In this document: in pieces, positions 26,686-35,111 of the stretch
Layout of the letters: each line of letters starts with the position of its first letter
How positions within the stretch are numbered: position 1 is the first letter of the stretch
Assembly: GCA_015069505.1 (NCBI GenBank)
Contig: SVIL01000006.1
Location: 1 to 35,848, forward strand
Reading direction: 5' to 3'
DNA from: Clostridiales bacterium
Lineage (GTDB): Bacteria > Bacillota > Clostridia > Christensenellales > Borkfalkiaceae
DNA length: 35,848 nucleotides
The notes under the pieces: generated by a model
Told to the model about the DNA's origin: nothing
The model's input: only the letters and a program-made list of their open reading frames with translations
Database searches by the model: none
Program-made: the position numbers and the translations under genes

Positions 26686-26711
26686 AATATGGTAAACCAC
26701 CTTAAAAATAG

Positions 26712-26740
26712 TTTACAAAAACAAATATATTTGATATAAT
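26712..26740 (+). promoter_or_regulatory. Promoter of rpsO
   Basis: TTTACA (26712-26717), 17 bases, TATAAT (26735-26740). Start near 26747, leaving a leader of about 90 bases. Confidence 0.88.
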
Positions 26741-26746
26741 AACGAG

Positions 26747-26828
26747 GCTATGTACTATGGCAAGGTTTGGCGGTTCTCCACCCCTTACGTTGTCATCAGT
26801 GAATTATTCCATAAATTATAGGAGGTAA
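26747..26828 (+). promoter_or_regulatory. Structured rpsO leader, candidate S15 autoregulatory RNA
   Basis: A long imperfect stem-loop spans 26754-26800. ACT and ATGGCAA (26754-26763) pair with TTGTCAT and AGT (26790-26800) with one bulge, and an inner GG-TTGG arm (26764-26770) faces CCA-CC (26778-26782). The AGGAGG ribosome site (26820-26825) follows. S15 is known to repress its own mRNA through lineage-specific leader structures in several bacteria; that this leader does so is inference. The same stretch also encodes a 23-codon open frame ending in the ribosome site. Confidence 0.5.
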
Positions 26829-26835
26829 AAACACT

Positions 26836-27099
26836 ATGGAAAAGGCAAAAAAAGCAGAACTTATCGCAAAATTCGGTCGTCATGAAGGCGACACAGGCTC
26901 AGCAGAAGTGCAAATCGCACTCTTGACGGAAAGAATCAATCACTTAAACCAACATCTTTCCATCAACAAACACGACAACCACAGCCGTCGCGGACTTATG
27001 AAGATGGTTGGTGAACGTCGTGGTCTTTTGAAGTATTTACAAGAAATCGACATCGAAAGATACAGAAAGGTTATTGCTGAATTGAATTTAAGAAAATAA
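26836..27099 (+). CDS. rpsO: 30S ribosomal protein S15
   Basis: Primary 16S rRNA-binding protein of the small subunit platform, 87 residues, a normal length. The family signature is visible in [20 protein letters not shown] and [18 protein letters not shown], followed by [20 protein letters not shown] strong AGGAGG lies ten bases before the ATG. pnp follows after a terminator, the usual rpsO-pnp order. Regulation is probably through the structured leader. Confidence 0.97.
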   Translation: MEKAKKAELIAKFGRHEGDTGSAEVQIALLTERINHLNQHLSINKHDNHSRRGLMKMVGERRGLLKYLQEIDIERYRKVIAELNLRK

Positions 27100-27108
27100 G
27101 GTTTCGGG

Positions 27109-27139
27109 GGGCGGCATATATTTTGTCGCCCACTTTTTT
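27109..27139 (+). terminator. Terminator between rpsO and pnp
   Basis: GGGCGGCA (27109-27116) pairs with TGTCGCCC (27124-27131), one G-U pair, followed by six T after AC. No convincing promoter lies between here and pnp, so pnp probably relies on readthrough, as is known for the rpsO-pnp unit in other bacteria. Confidence 0.85.
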
Positions 27140-27205
27140 AAACCTTTTGGCATATATCGGAATGACGTATGCTTTCTAAAAAATAAGAGTATATAGGAGA
27201 CAAAA

Positions 27206-29302
27206 ATGACAGAAAATTACAGAGTTTTTAAGACTACGGTCGGCGGAAGAGAGTTGGTTGTTGAAACAGGTAAATATGCCGAACAAACTAACGGTTCTTG
27301 CGTTGTTCGTTGTGGTGAAACGGCAGTTATGGTAAACGTTACCATGGCAGAGAAGCCCCGTGACGGAATGGATTATTTCCCCTTAGGTGTAGATTTTGAA
27401 GAAAAAATGTACTCTATCGGTAGAATCCCCGGTGGCTTTAAGAAAAGGGAAGGCAGAGCGTCTGATAAAGCCATTTTAACTTCAAGGCTTATCGATAGAC
27501 CTATCCGTCCTTTATTCCCTAAGGGTTTATTTAACGACGTAGTCGTTATCGCAACCGCACTTTCGGTTGAACCCGATATTCAACCCGAACCTTTGGCAAT
27601 GCTCGGTTCAAGTATCGCAATCAGTATTTCCGATATCCCGTTCGCAGGGCCTACGGGTAGCGTAGTGGTTGGTATGGTTGACGGCAAATACGTTATCAAC
27701 CCTAACGAAGTTGAAAGAGAAAAGAGTGTATTGACCTTAAACCTCGCAGGTACCGCTGACGCAATAATGATGGTTGAAGCAGGTGCTAACGAAATTAGCG
27801 ACGACGAAATGGTCGGTGCAATCTTATTCGGTCACGAAGAAATCAAACGCCTTTGTGCTTTCCAAGAAGAAATCGTAAAAGAGATAGGTAAGCCCAAAAA
27901 GGAAATGGATCTTTATAAAGTTCCTGAAGAAATTGACAATGCAGTTAGAGAGTTTGCAAGTGAAAAACTTGACAAAGCACTCGACACTTTTGATCGTCAA
28001 GCTCGTCAACAAGGTCAAGACCAAGTTGAAAAGGAAACTTTGGAATATTTTGCAGAGACCTTTGCAGGTAAGGAAAGAGAAATCAAAGATTCACTCTACT
28101 ACTTAACCAAAGAAAAGGTAAGAGCAAAAATTACCAACACGGGCATCCGTCCCGACGGTAGAAAACTTGACGAAGTTAGAAAAATTTGGTGTGAAGCAGG
28201 CGTGTTACCAAGAGTACACGGCTCAGGCGTGTTCACTCGTGGACAAACCCAAGTTATGTCAACTTGTACTCTCGGTATGATATCCGAAGCTCAAAAACTT
28301 GAAGGGCTTGACGGTGAATCTTCAAAGAGATATATGCACCAATACAATATGCCGGGCTATGCTTCTGGTGAAGCAAGACCTTTAAAGAGCCCTGGCCGTC
28401 GTGAAATCGGTCACGGTGCTTTGGCTGAACGTGCTTTAGAACCCGTTATCCCATCTGAGGACGAATTCCCATACGCAATTAGAATCGTATCTGAAGTTTT
28501 AAGTTCAAACGGTTCTACTTCACAAGGTAGCGTATGCGGTTCAACCCTTGCACTTATGGATGCAGGCGTTCCGATTAAAGCCCCCGTCGCAGGTATTGCA
28601 ATGGGCTTGATTAAGGACACCGAATCGGGCAAAGTATCAATTCTTACAGATATTCAAGGTTTAGAAGACTTCCTTGGCGATATGGACTTTAAGGTTGCAG
28701 GTACCGAAAAGGGTATTACGGCAATCCAAATGGATATAAAGATCAAAGGTATTGATGAAAATATCCTTCGTCAAGCAATCGCACAAGCCAACGTTGGTAG
28801 GCAACATATCCTTGGCAAAATGCTTGAAGTTATCGATAAACCAAGAGAAGAAGTCAGCAAATACGCACCAAGGATTATATCCTTCCATATCGACCCTGAA
28901 AAGATAGGCGACGTAGTTGGTAAGCAAGGTAAGGTAATCAACAAGATTATCGAAGAAACGGGCGTTAAGATTGATATTGAAGACGATGGTAGAGTAAACA
29001 TCGCATCCGTCGGTGATCCCGCACAAGGCGAAAGAGCAAAAGCAATAATCCTTTCGATAGCAAAAGATCCTGAAGTTGGCGATATGTTTATAAGTGAAGT
29101 CGTAAGAATCCTTCCTAAGGTTGGTGCTTTCTGTGAACTTGCCCCCGGCAAAGACGGTCTTATTCACATCTCAAAGATGAGTGAAAAGAGAATTCAGTCC
29201 GTTGAAGAAGTATTGCACATCGGCGACAAAGTTAAGGTCGAAATCATCAAAATCGGTGAAAAGGGCATTGACTTAAAACTTCTTGAAATCATCAACGACT
29301 AA
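27206..29302 (+). CDS. pnp: Polyribonucleotide nucleotidyltransferase (PNPase)
   Basis: Phosphate-dependent 3'-to-5' exoribonuclease for mRNA decay, 698 residues, a normal length. Two RNase PH domains (about 10-230 and 320-540) contain IGRIPGGFKKREGR, DRPIRPLFPKG and, in the catalytic second domain, YNMPGYASGEARPLKSPGRR and SNGSTSQGSVCG. These are followed by a KH domain (GDVVGKQGKVINKIIEETG) and an S1 RNA-binding domain (GAFCELAPGKDGLIHISKMS). The ATG at 27206 is preceded by AGGAGA. A strong terminator follows the stop. Confidence 0.97.
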   Translation: MTENYRVFKTTVGGRELVVETGKYAEQTNGSCVVRCGETAVMVNVTMAEKPRDGMDYFPLGVDFEEKMYSIGRIPGGFKKREGRASDKAILTSRLIDRPIRPLFPKGLFNDVVVIATALSVEPDIQPEPLAMLGSSIAISISDIPFAGPTGSVVVGMVDGKYVINPNEVEREKSVLTLNLAGTADAIMMVEAGANEISDDEMVGAILFGHEEIKRLCAFQEEIVKEIGKPKKEMDLYKVPEEIDNAVREFASEKLDKALDTFDRQARQQGQDQVEKETLEYFAETFAGKEREIKDSLYYLTKEKVRAKITNTGIRPDGRKLDEVRKIWCEAGVLPRVHGSGVFTRGQTQVMSTCTLGMISEAQKLEGLDGESSKRYMHQYNMPGYASGEARPLKSPGRREIGHGALAERALEPVIPSEDEFPYAIRIVSEVLSSNGSTSQGSVCGSTLALMDAGVPIKAPVAGIAMGLIKDTESGKVSILTDIQGLEDFLGDMDFKVAGTEKGITAIQMDIKIKGIDENILRQAIAQANVGRQHILGKMLEVIDKPREEVSKYAPRIISFHIDPEKIGDVVGKQGKVINKIIEETGVKIDIEDDGRVNIASVGDPAQGERAKAIILSIAKDPEVGDMFISEVVRILPKVGAFCELAPGKDGLIHISKMSEKRIQSVEEVLHIGDKVKVEIIKIGEKGIDLKLLEIIND

Positions 29303-29321
29303 TTACTTTTAGTGGATTACG

Positions 29322-29355
29322 GTATGCAAGACAAGTTCGTCTTGCATACTTTTTT
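29322..29355 (+). terminator. Intrinsic terminator after pnp
   Basis: GTATGCAAGAC (29322-29332), six-base loop, perfect complement at 29339-29349, then six T. One of the strongest terminators in the window. Confidence 0.95.
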
Positions 29356-29405
29356 CGTTCTTAATACACCTTTATTTGTCATACAATGAATAGAGGTGTG
29401 TAAAA

Positions 29406-30122
29406 ATGAAGAAACTGTCAAAGAGACTAAAAATCAATCTAATAACCGATATATTACTCGTGTTAATCTTTACGGCTGTGTATTCGGTGTGCTTTATACC
29501 CGAAAACATTATGCCCATATATAGTGGCAGCGGAATAACTGCGATATATAACGGTAACCGTCAAAACAAAAAAATATCCCTAATGTTCAACGTTTATGAA
29601 AATTCTGAGGTCGTGAACGGGATAATAGACGTTTTAGAAGAAAAGAAAGTTGCGGCAACCTTTTTCGTGGGCGGTTGTTGGGCGGACGATAATGGTCAAA
29701 CCCTTAATAGAATCGTATCTTCGGGCAATGAAATCGCAAACCACGGCTACTTTCATAAAGACCACAAGACTTTATCCGCGGAAAAGAATAGGGAAGAAAT
29801 TTTGTTGACAGGCAAGATTATTGAAGCGTTAGCAGGCGTTCAACCGACGCTGTTTGCACCCCCGTCGGGTAGTTTTTCAGACACTACTTTGACGGTTGCG
29901 TCTAATCTTGGCTATAAAGTGATAATGTGGTCAAAGGATACTATCGACTGGCGTGACGGTGACGAGAACCTGATTTTTAATAGGGCTACGAAAGACGTTA
30001 CTAACGGTGATTTGATATTAATGCACCCTAAACCTCATACGCTTAGGGTTTTACCAAGAATAATAGATTATTGTCTGTCGGTAGGGCTAGAAATTGTTAC
30101 CGTCAGCGAAAACTTAGTTTAG
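29406..30122 (+). CDS. YlxY-like polysaccharide deacetylase, metal-site Asp replaced by Asn
   Basis: 238 residues with an N-terminal membrane anchor or uncleaved signal (about 11-31) and a NodB-type domain outside. The metal His pair is present in ANHGYFHKDH (His113, His117). The first motif, normally TFDDGP, reads LMFNVYENS: Asn62 stands where the metal-binding Asp is expected and the second Asp is also absent. FAPPSGSFS, IMWSKDTIDW and LILMHPK are the later motifs. B. subtilis YlxY sits in the same place (pnp-ylxY-mlpA), and related Bacillus proteins also have substitutions here and appear inactive or altered. It may be a non-catalytic peptidoglycan or sporulation protein. The start is ATG 29406 with GAGGTG upstream. 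Confidence 0.85.
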   Translation: MKKLSKRLKINLITDILLVLIFTAVYSVCFIPENIMPIYSGSGITAIYNGNRQNKKISLMFNVYENSEVVNGIIDVLEEKKVAATFFVGGCWADDNGQTLNRIVSSGNEIANHGYFHKDHKTLSAEKNREEILLTGKIIEALAGVQPTLFAPPSGSFSDTTLTVASNLGYKVIMWSKDTIDWRDGDENLIFNRATKDVTNGDLILMHPKPHTLRVLPRIIDYCLSVGLEIVTVSENLV

Positions 30123-30130
30123 GTGGAAAA

Positions 30131-31375
30131 ATGATAGAATATAAAAAATTTGATAACGGCTTACGCCTTATCATAAACAAAATGGACAACTTAATGTCGG
30201 TAAGTGCGGGTATTTTGGTAAAGACGGGCAGTGCTAACGAAAGTCAAGAAGAAAACGGCATATCCCACTTTATAGAACACGTGCTTTTTAAGGGGACTTC
30301 AAAACGCACGGCCTTTGAAATCTCAGACCATATCGATAGGATAGGTGCACAAATCAATGCGTTTACTTCTAAGGAACTTACTTGTTATTACACCAAATCC
30401 ACTACCGAGCATTTAAGCGAATCCTTAGACGTTTTAAGTGATATATTTTTCAATTCGGTATTCGATAAAGCTGAACTTGAAAAAGAAAAGGGCGTCGTTA
30501 TCGAAGAAATAAATATGTGTAACGATACCCCCGAAGACTTGTGTTTGGACCTTTTGGCAGAGTGCTATTACGGTAAGGAAGGGCTTGGCAGAACGATTTT
30601 GGGACCTGCAAAAAACATACGCAGATTCAACGTGAACGACATTAACGCCTATATGGACAAATATTATACGGCGGATAACGTGGTCATATCGATAGCGGGT
30701 AACGTTGACGTTCAAAAAACCGTTGACTTAATCGAAAAGTATTTTGCTATGCCGTTTAAGCGTTTCAAAAGCCAAAGTCAGGTTTTAACCACCAAAACGC
30801 AAGCGGAAAATAGGTATAAGTACAAAAAGATAGAGCAAGCACATATAGGTATAGCGTTTAAGGGCTGTTCGATGATGGAAGAAAACCCAGATGCGTTCGG
30901 TATAGCAAACACCGTTTTAGGCGGCGGTATGAGCAGTAGGCTTTTCCAAAAAATTCGTGAAGAATTAGGGCTTGCGTATAGCGTGTATTCTTATCCCTCT
31001 ACGTATAAAGACAACGGCTTGATAGAGATATATGCGGGCGTAAATTCCGAACTTAGGGACTTAGCCGTATCCGCAATAATTGACGAGGTCAAGACCTTCA
31101 AAAAAAGCGGTATAACCGAAGCCGAGTTTTTGCGTGGCAAAGAACAGGTTAAGTCCTCACTTATAATGGGGCAAGAAAGCACTGCATCACAAATGCTTTT
31201 GTACGGAAAAATGTTAATCTTTAAGGACCTCGTTTTTGACTTTGACGATAGACTTAATAAAATTATCAACACCACTATCAAAGACGTTCACGATGCGATA
31301 GATAGGTCTTTTGATATAGAATCGGCTGCTTTTGCAACCGTCGGTGCAAGTCGCAAACCTTTAAAGTTACAATAA
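30131..31375 (+). CDS. M16-family zinc peptidase (MlpA-like)
   Basis: 414 residues, predicted cytoplasmic. The inverted zinc motif HxxEH is HFIEHVLFKGT (His46, Glu49, His50), and the third ligand Glu lies in VVIEEINMCNDTPED. The second half has the M16 C-domain with NTVLGGGMSSRLFQKIREELG followed by LAYSVYSYP, typical of the processing-peptidase/MlpA group. In B. subtilis MlpA follows YlxY and may influence exoprotease production. The ATG at 30131 follows AGGTGG at 30121-30126; an earlier in-frame codon at 30071 lies inside the previous gene. A terminator follows. The natural substrate is unknown. Confidence 0.92.
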   Translation: MIEYKKFDNGLRLIINKMDNLMSVSAGILVKTGSANESQEENGISHFIEHVLFKGTSKRTAFEISDHIDRIGAQINAFTSKELTCYYTKSTTEHLSESLDVLSDIFFNSVFDKAELEKEKGVVIEEINMCNDTPEDLCLDLLAECYYGKEGLGRTILGPAKNIRRFNVNDINAYMDKYYTADNVVISIAGNVDVQKTVDLIEKYFAMPFKRFKSQSQVLTTKTQAENRYKYKKIEQAHIGIAFKGCSMMEENPDAFGIANTVLGGGMSSRLFQKIREELGLAYSVYSYPSTYKDNGLIEIYAGVNSELRDLAVSAIIDEVKTFKKSGITEAEFLRGKEQVKSSLIMGQESTASQMLLYGKMLIFKDLVFDFDDRLNKIINTTIKDVHDAIDRSFDIESAAFATVGASRKPLKLQ

Positions 31376-31393
31376 GATAAATAAAAATTAATA

Positions 31394-31425
31394 AGGCTTT
31401 TCCAAAACGGGGAAGTCTTTTTTTT
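31394..31425 (+). terminator. Intrinsic terminator after the M16 peptidase gene
   Basis: AGGCTTTTCC (31394-31403) pairs with GGGGAAGTCT (31409-31418) including three G-U pairs, followed by a run of T to 31425. Confidence 0.85.
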
Positions 31426-31449
31426 ACGTATTGCTGAATATAAATTAAT

Positions 31450-32451
31450 ATGAGAATTTTTAGGCTTATTATGGGTGCGGTACTGACTTTCGTCAGTATA
31501 TTTTCGTTCACGGTCGGAGTAAAACGAATAAACGCAAAAAACCATAATTTTGATTCGGTAACTTATAAGGGTGTTTTGTCGCTTTGGCAAGTTGATATGT
31601 TCGAGGGCGGTCGTGGTTCACGCAGACAATTTTTGTTAGATACTGCCGTTGGTTTTGAAAAGAAAAATTCAGGTGTATTAGTTATGGTTACCAACTATAC
31701 TAAGGACGGCGTTGAAGAAAACTTCAAGAAAGGTATTTATCCCGACTTAATTTCCTTTTCTAACGGGCTAAACGTTGACCGTCCCGTCCAAACGTCCCAA
31801 AAAACGGACGTAGTAGGTGGTAAAATAGGTGACAAGACCTACTTCGTGCCTTGGTGTAGGGGTGGTTACGTATTGATTTCTAATCCACGATTATCAAACG
31901 TTCAAGACGAGGTGCCACTCGTTTTAGAAAACCTATTAGTTTCTCAAGGTGCGTTTACTCAACCGCTAATAGCACTTTTGGAACACGGCATAAGGGTAGA
32001 AAAGTTAGAGGTGCTTGGCAATATGGAAGCGTACATAAAGTTTACTTCGGGAATGGTTAAGCATTTTTTAGGCACTCAGCGAGACGTTTGTAGGCTAATA
32101 AATCGTGGTATGGAATTTTCCGCTTTGCCACTTGACGGTTTTAACGATTTATACCAATATATCGGCATTACTTGTACGGATATCGAAAGGGTAAATGCGG
32201 CGGAAAGTTTCGTTGAATATTTAATTTCTGAAAAGGTGCAAAAAAAACTAAACAAAATTTCAATGTTATCCCCGTATTTTTCGGTTGACTTTGATGATAA
32301 CGAACTATTTCAAATGCAATCGGTAACTAATTTTAAGACCATTTCCGCTTTTACAAACCCGAAAGAACTTTTACTTTTGCAACAACTTTCCAAAACTGCG
32401 GTTACGGGGGATAAAGATTCTCAAATAAAAATAAAAAATGTCCTAATTTAG
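31450..32451 (+). CDS. Orphan extracellular solute-binding-like protein
   Basis: 333 residues with an N-terminal hydrophobic segment (about 4-22) serving as signal or anchor; no lipobox cysteine. GVLSLWQVDMFEGGRGSRRQ resembles the first strand and loop of family 1 solute-binding proteins, and IYPDLISFSNGL, TYFVPWCRGGYVLISN and the helix near AAESFVEYLISEKVQKKL fit that fold. No permease or ATPase gene is nearby, so it is not an ordinary transporter component; it may be a sensor or envelope protein. The ATG at 31450 has no Shine-Dalgarno and sits only six bases after a TATAAA; an alternative ATG is at 31471. Fold call moderate, function unknown. Confidence 0.6.
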   Translation: MRIFRLIMGAVLTFVSIFSFTVGVKRINAKNHNFDSVTYKGVLSLWQVDMFEGGRGSRRQFLLDTAVGFEKKNSGVLVMVTNYTKDGVEENFKKGIYPDLISFSNGLNVDRPVQTSQKTDVVGGKIGDKTYFVPWCRGGYVLISNPRLSNVQDEVPLVLENLLVSQGAFTQPLIALLEHGIRVEKLEVLGNMEAYIKFTSGMVKHFLGTQRDVCRLINRGMEFSALPLDGFNDLYQYIGITCTDIERVNAAESFVEYLISEKVQKKLNKISMLSPYFSVDFDDNELFQMQSVTNFKTISAFTNPKELLLLQQLSKTAVTGDKDSQIKIKNVLI

Positions 32452-32453
32452 TC

Positions 32454-32482
32454 TTGAAAAAAAGATAGAATTATAGTAAAAT
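32454..32482 (+). promoter_or_regulatory. Promoter of murB-PHP-whiA-dnaE
   Basis: TTGAAA (32454-32459), 17 bases, TAAAAT (32477-32482). It starts two bases after the previous stop codon. The predicted start near 32489 would leave only about nine leader bases before the ATG at 32498 and cut into the AAGGAG site (32488-32493). Confidence 0.7.
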
Positions 32483-32497
32483 GATATAAGGAGTAAT

Positions 32498-33379
32498 ATG
32501 ACGCTTAAATTCGACGACGAATTTACAGATGCCAAAATTTTTGAAGATGAACCTATGAACCGCCACACCAGTTTAGGGGTGGGTGGCTGTGCAAGATATT
32601 TTATAAAAATTTCAAGTTTATACTCGCTAAACAGCATAATATCAAAGTGCAAATCACGGCACGTAAAGTATAAAATCATAGGCTTTGGTACAAATCTTTT
32701 AGTGTCGGACGGCGGTTACGACGGCGTAATAATTTGCACGACAGGTTTAAGCGATATATTTCTTACCCCGTACGGCATAAAAGTAATGGCTGGGGCACCG
32801 CTAAATAAACTGATAGCCTACTGCACTGAAAATTCTTATACTGGTTTAGAGTGCTTGGCGGGGATTCCCGCAACGGTAGGCGGTGCTTTGGTTATGAACG
32901 CAGGTGCGTTCGGCGTTGAATTTTCAGACCACGTAGTTACAGTTGAAACAATAAAGGACGGAAAACTTTGCAAGTACAACAAATTCGATTGTGGATTTTC
33001 TTACCGCAAAAGCAGGTTTAAGGGAAAGGGCGAAGCGGTCGTATCCGTAGTGCTTGACCTTGAAAAGGGTATAGGCGTATCCCAAAAAGTTAAGTCGGTG
33101 TTAGAACTTCGCACAAAACTACAACCTTCGGGCAAGTCGTGTGGTTCGGTTTTCAAAAACCCAAAGGGGGTTACGGCAGGTCAACTTATCGACGGGCTTA
33201 ACTTAAAAGGCTTTTCAGTGGGCGGGGCAACCGTATCGAATAAACACGCAAACTTTATAATCAACGCATCTGCAAAAGCGAGCGACGTTTATACGCTTAT
33301 ACAAGAGATAAAACAACGTGTTAAAACCGCTTACGGAATAAATCTTATTGAAGAAGTAGAATACATAGGTGATTTTTAG
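32498..33379 (+). CDS. murB: UDP-N-acetylenolpyruvoylglucosamine reductase
   Basis: Flavoenzyme reducing UDP-GlcNAc-enolpyruvate to UDP-MurNAc in peptidoglycan synthesis; 293 residues, cytoplasmic. FAD-binding motifs are NRHTSLGVGG, IIGFGTNLLVSDGGYDGVII and GLECLAGIPATVGGALVMNA. The catalytic Ser is in KSCGSVFKNPKG and the Glu in LIEEVEYIG at the C-terminus. Length and motifs fit the short Gram-positive (type II) MurB. AAGGAG lies five bases before the ATG. The next gene begins directly after the stop, indicating an operon. Confidence 0.96.
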   Translation: MTLKFDDEFTDAKIFEDEPMNRHTSLGVGGCARYFIKISSLYSLNSIISKCKSRHVKYKIIGFGTNLLVSDGGYDGVIICTTGLSDIFLTPYGIKVMAGAPLNKLIAYCTENSYTGLECLAGIPATVGGALVMNAGAFGVEFSDHVVTVETIKDGKLCKYNKFDCGFSYRKSRFKGKGEAVVSVVLDLEKGIGVSQKVKSVLELRTKLQPSGKSCGSVFKNPKGVTAGQLIDGLNLKGFSVGGATVSNKHANFIINASAKASDVYTLIQEIKQRVKTAYGINLIEEVEYIGDF

Positions 33380-34153
33380 ATGAAACTTACTGCTGATTTT
33401 CATACTCATACAAAATATTCGCACGGAAAGGGTACCGTTTTGCAAAACGCCACAGCCGCAAAAGAGCGTGGCTTAACGCAAATAGGCATAACTGACCACG
33501 GCTTTGCTCACCCTGCTTTTGGCTTGAATAAGCGTAAACTAAAACCGCTTAGGATAGACTGTGATAGGGCTACGGAAGAAACGGGCGTAAAGGTTTTGAT
33601 GGGTATTGAATCAAACATAATCGGCACGGACGGAACGACCGACTTAAAACCAAAATATTACGACGATTTTGATATATTTCTTGCGGGGATTCATAAATGC
33701 GTACTCTATAAATTCAAAAGTGTGTTTACGCTCGGTACCCCCGACCTTATGTACTCTATCTTCAAGGCGAAAAAGGTTCCTAATTCACTAAGGCGGACAA
33801 ACACCAAGACCTTTATAAACGTAATCAAAAACAATCCCGTAGATATTATAACCCACCTAAACTTTTGTTGTTACGCAGATGCGGTTGAAGTTGCAAAAGC
33901 GGCAAGGGACTACGGCACGTATATAGAACTCAATAGCAAAAAAGTGCATCTTTCCGATGAAGAACTCTACGCCGTCGCAAATACGGGCGTAAACTTCGTC
34001 ATAGATTCGGATGCACATAGCCCAAACAGGGTAGGCGAAATCTCTTTGATAGAAGAAACGCTAACTCGTGTTGGAATAGATAGATCCCGAATTATGAACG
34101 TTGACGGCAAGATGCCGACGTTTAGATTCAAAGCGTTTAAGGAAGGTAAGTGA
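33380..34153 (+). CDS. PHP-domain phosphatase (YcdX / histidinol-phosphatase-like)
   Basis: 257 residues, cytoplasmic. Metal-site motifs are DFHTHTKYSHGKG (His8, His10), GITDHGF, GIESNI, ITHLNF and the C-terminal IDSDAHSPNRVG, a complete trinuclear PHP set. Genes of this type often lie between murB and whiA in Clostridia. It begins right after the murB stop and ends overlapping whiA (TGATG), so translation is coupled. Unlike the PHP protein at 6193 it consists of one PHP domain only. Substrate unknown; annotation as histidinol phosphatase is not supported by any his gene nearby. Confidence 0.9.
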   Translation: MKLTADFHTHTKYSHGKGTVLQNATAAKERGLTQIGITDHGFAHPAFGLNKRKLKPLRIDCDRATEETGVKVLMGIESNIIGTDGTTDLKPKYYDDFDIFLAGIHKCVLYKFKSVFTLGTPDLMYSIFKAKKVPNSLRRTNTKTFINVIKNNPVDIITHLNFCCYADAVEVAKAARDYGTYIELNSKKVHLSDEELYAVANTGVNFVIDSDAHSPNRVGEISLIEETLTRVGIDRSRIMNVDGKMPTFRFKAFKEGK

Positions 34154-35109
34154 TGAATTTTTCTTCCACTATAAAAAACGAAATAATCTCAAAACCGATA
34201 AAAGAGCGGCATTGCAAAAAGGCTTTTTTGGCGGGCATTATACGTGGATCGGGTGCATTGTACGAAACGGACGGACGACTTGGTATAGAATTTTCCGTTA
34301 CGGGCGAAGATACTGCAATGACCGTCCATCGCTATTTTGAACAAGTCTTTAACTACCCGATTCGTGAAGTAGCCGTTTCCGAGGACAGGCTTAATAAAAA
34401 AGAAAAGTTCACTTTAAGCGTAAGTGGTGTTGAAACCGAAGACATCTTGAAAGATTTGGGCGTGCTTATCGACGTTGAAGACGAAACGGTGGTAAACCTA
34501 AAACTATACGACGGGCATATCACCGAGAAAGAGTGTTGTCTTAAATCGTTTATCAAAGGTCTGTTTTTATCGGCGGGCAGTTGTACTATGCCACATACCA
34601 CTGAGAGTGATAAGACGGGCTATCATTTAGAAATCGTTTTTTCGCACTCAATCCCCGCAATGGAAACTTCCACCAAACTACGTGCGTATGGGATAGAATC
34701 CAAAGTTTTAAGGCGTAAAGAAAGTTATATAACCTATATCAAAAGTGCCGAAGAAATAAAGAATTTTATAGCCTTTATTAATGCACCCGTATCCGTCTTA
34801 AAATTAACCGACCTTATGGTGGAAAGAGAGTTTGTCAACAACGTTAACCGCCGTAAGAATTGTGACCTCGGCAACCTAAATAGGCAAGTCGAGGCGACCG
34901 CAAAGCAAATTGACGCAATAAATCATATAAAAAATCGGTCGGGTTTAGAGTCGCTTAAAAAAGACTTAAAGGAAACCGCCATTGCTCGTTTGGAAAACCC
35001 CGACGATACGCTAATAGAATTAGCCCAAAAACTGAACGTAACCAAGAGTTGTTTAAACCACAGATTAAGGAAGTTGGTCGCAGTAAGCGAAGAACTTAAA
35101 GGAAGATAA
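34153..35109 (+). CDS. whiA: DNA-binding protein WhiA
   Basis: 318 residues. The N-terminal two thirds are a degenerate LAGLIDADG-type fold (KKAFLAGIIRGSGALYE, CCLKSFIKGLFLSAGSC) and the C-terminal third is the WhiA helix-turn-helix (NNVNRRKNCDLGNLNRQVEA, then LAQKLNVTKSCLNHRLRKL). WhiA controls sporulation in actinobacteria and affects cell division and chromosome segregation in Bacillota. The ATG at 34153 overlaps the previous stop by one base and follows GGAAGG at 34141-34146; a GTG at 34150 is an alternative that would add one residue. rapZ and yvcK, usually just upstream, are absent. Confidence 0.95.
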   Translation: MNFSSTIKNEIISKPIKERHCKKAFLAGIIRGSGALYETDGRLGIEFSVTGEDTAMTVHRYFEQVFNYPIREVAVSEDRLNKKEKFTLSVSGVETEDILKDLGVLIDVEDETVVNLKLYDGHITEKECCLKSFIKGLFLSAGSCTMPHTTESDKTGYHLEIVFSHSIPAMETSTKLRAYGIESKVLRRKESYITYIKSAEEIKNFIAFINAPVSVLKLTDLMVEREFVNNVNRRKNCDLGNLNRQVEATAKQIDAINHIKNRSGLESLKKDLKETAIARLENPDDTLIELAQKLNVTKSCLNHRLRKLVAVSEELKGR

Positions 35110-35111
35110 AA

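Noticed and set aside
28661..29167. Minus-strand open frame of 168 codons inside pnp
   Set aside because: It overlaps the conserved second RNase PH, KH and S1 regions of PNPase and has no independent support.
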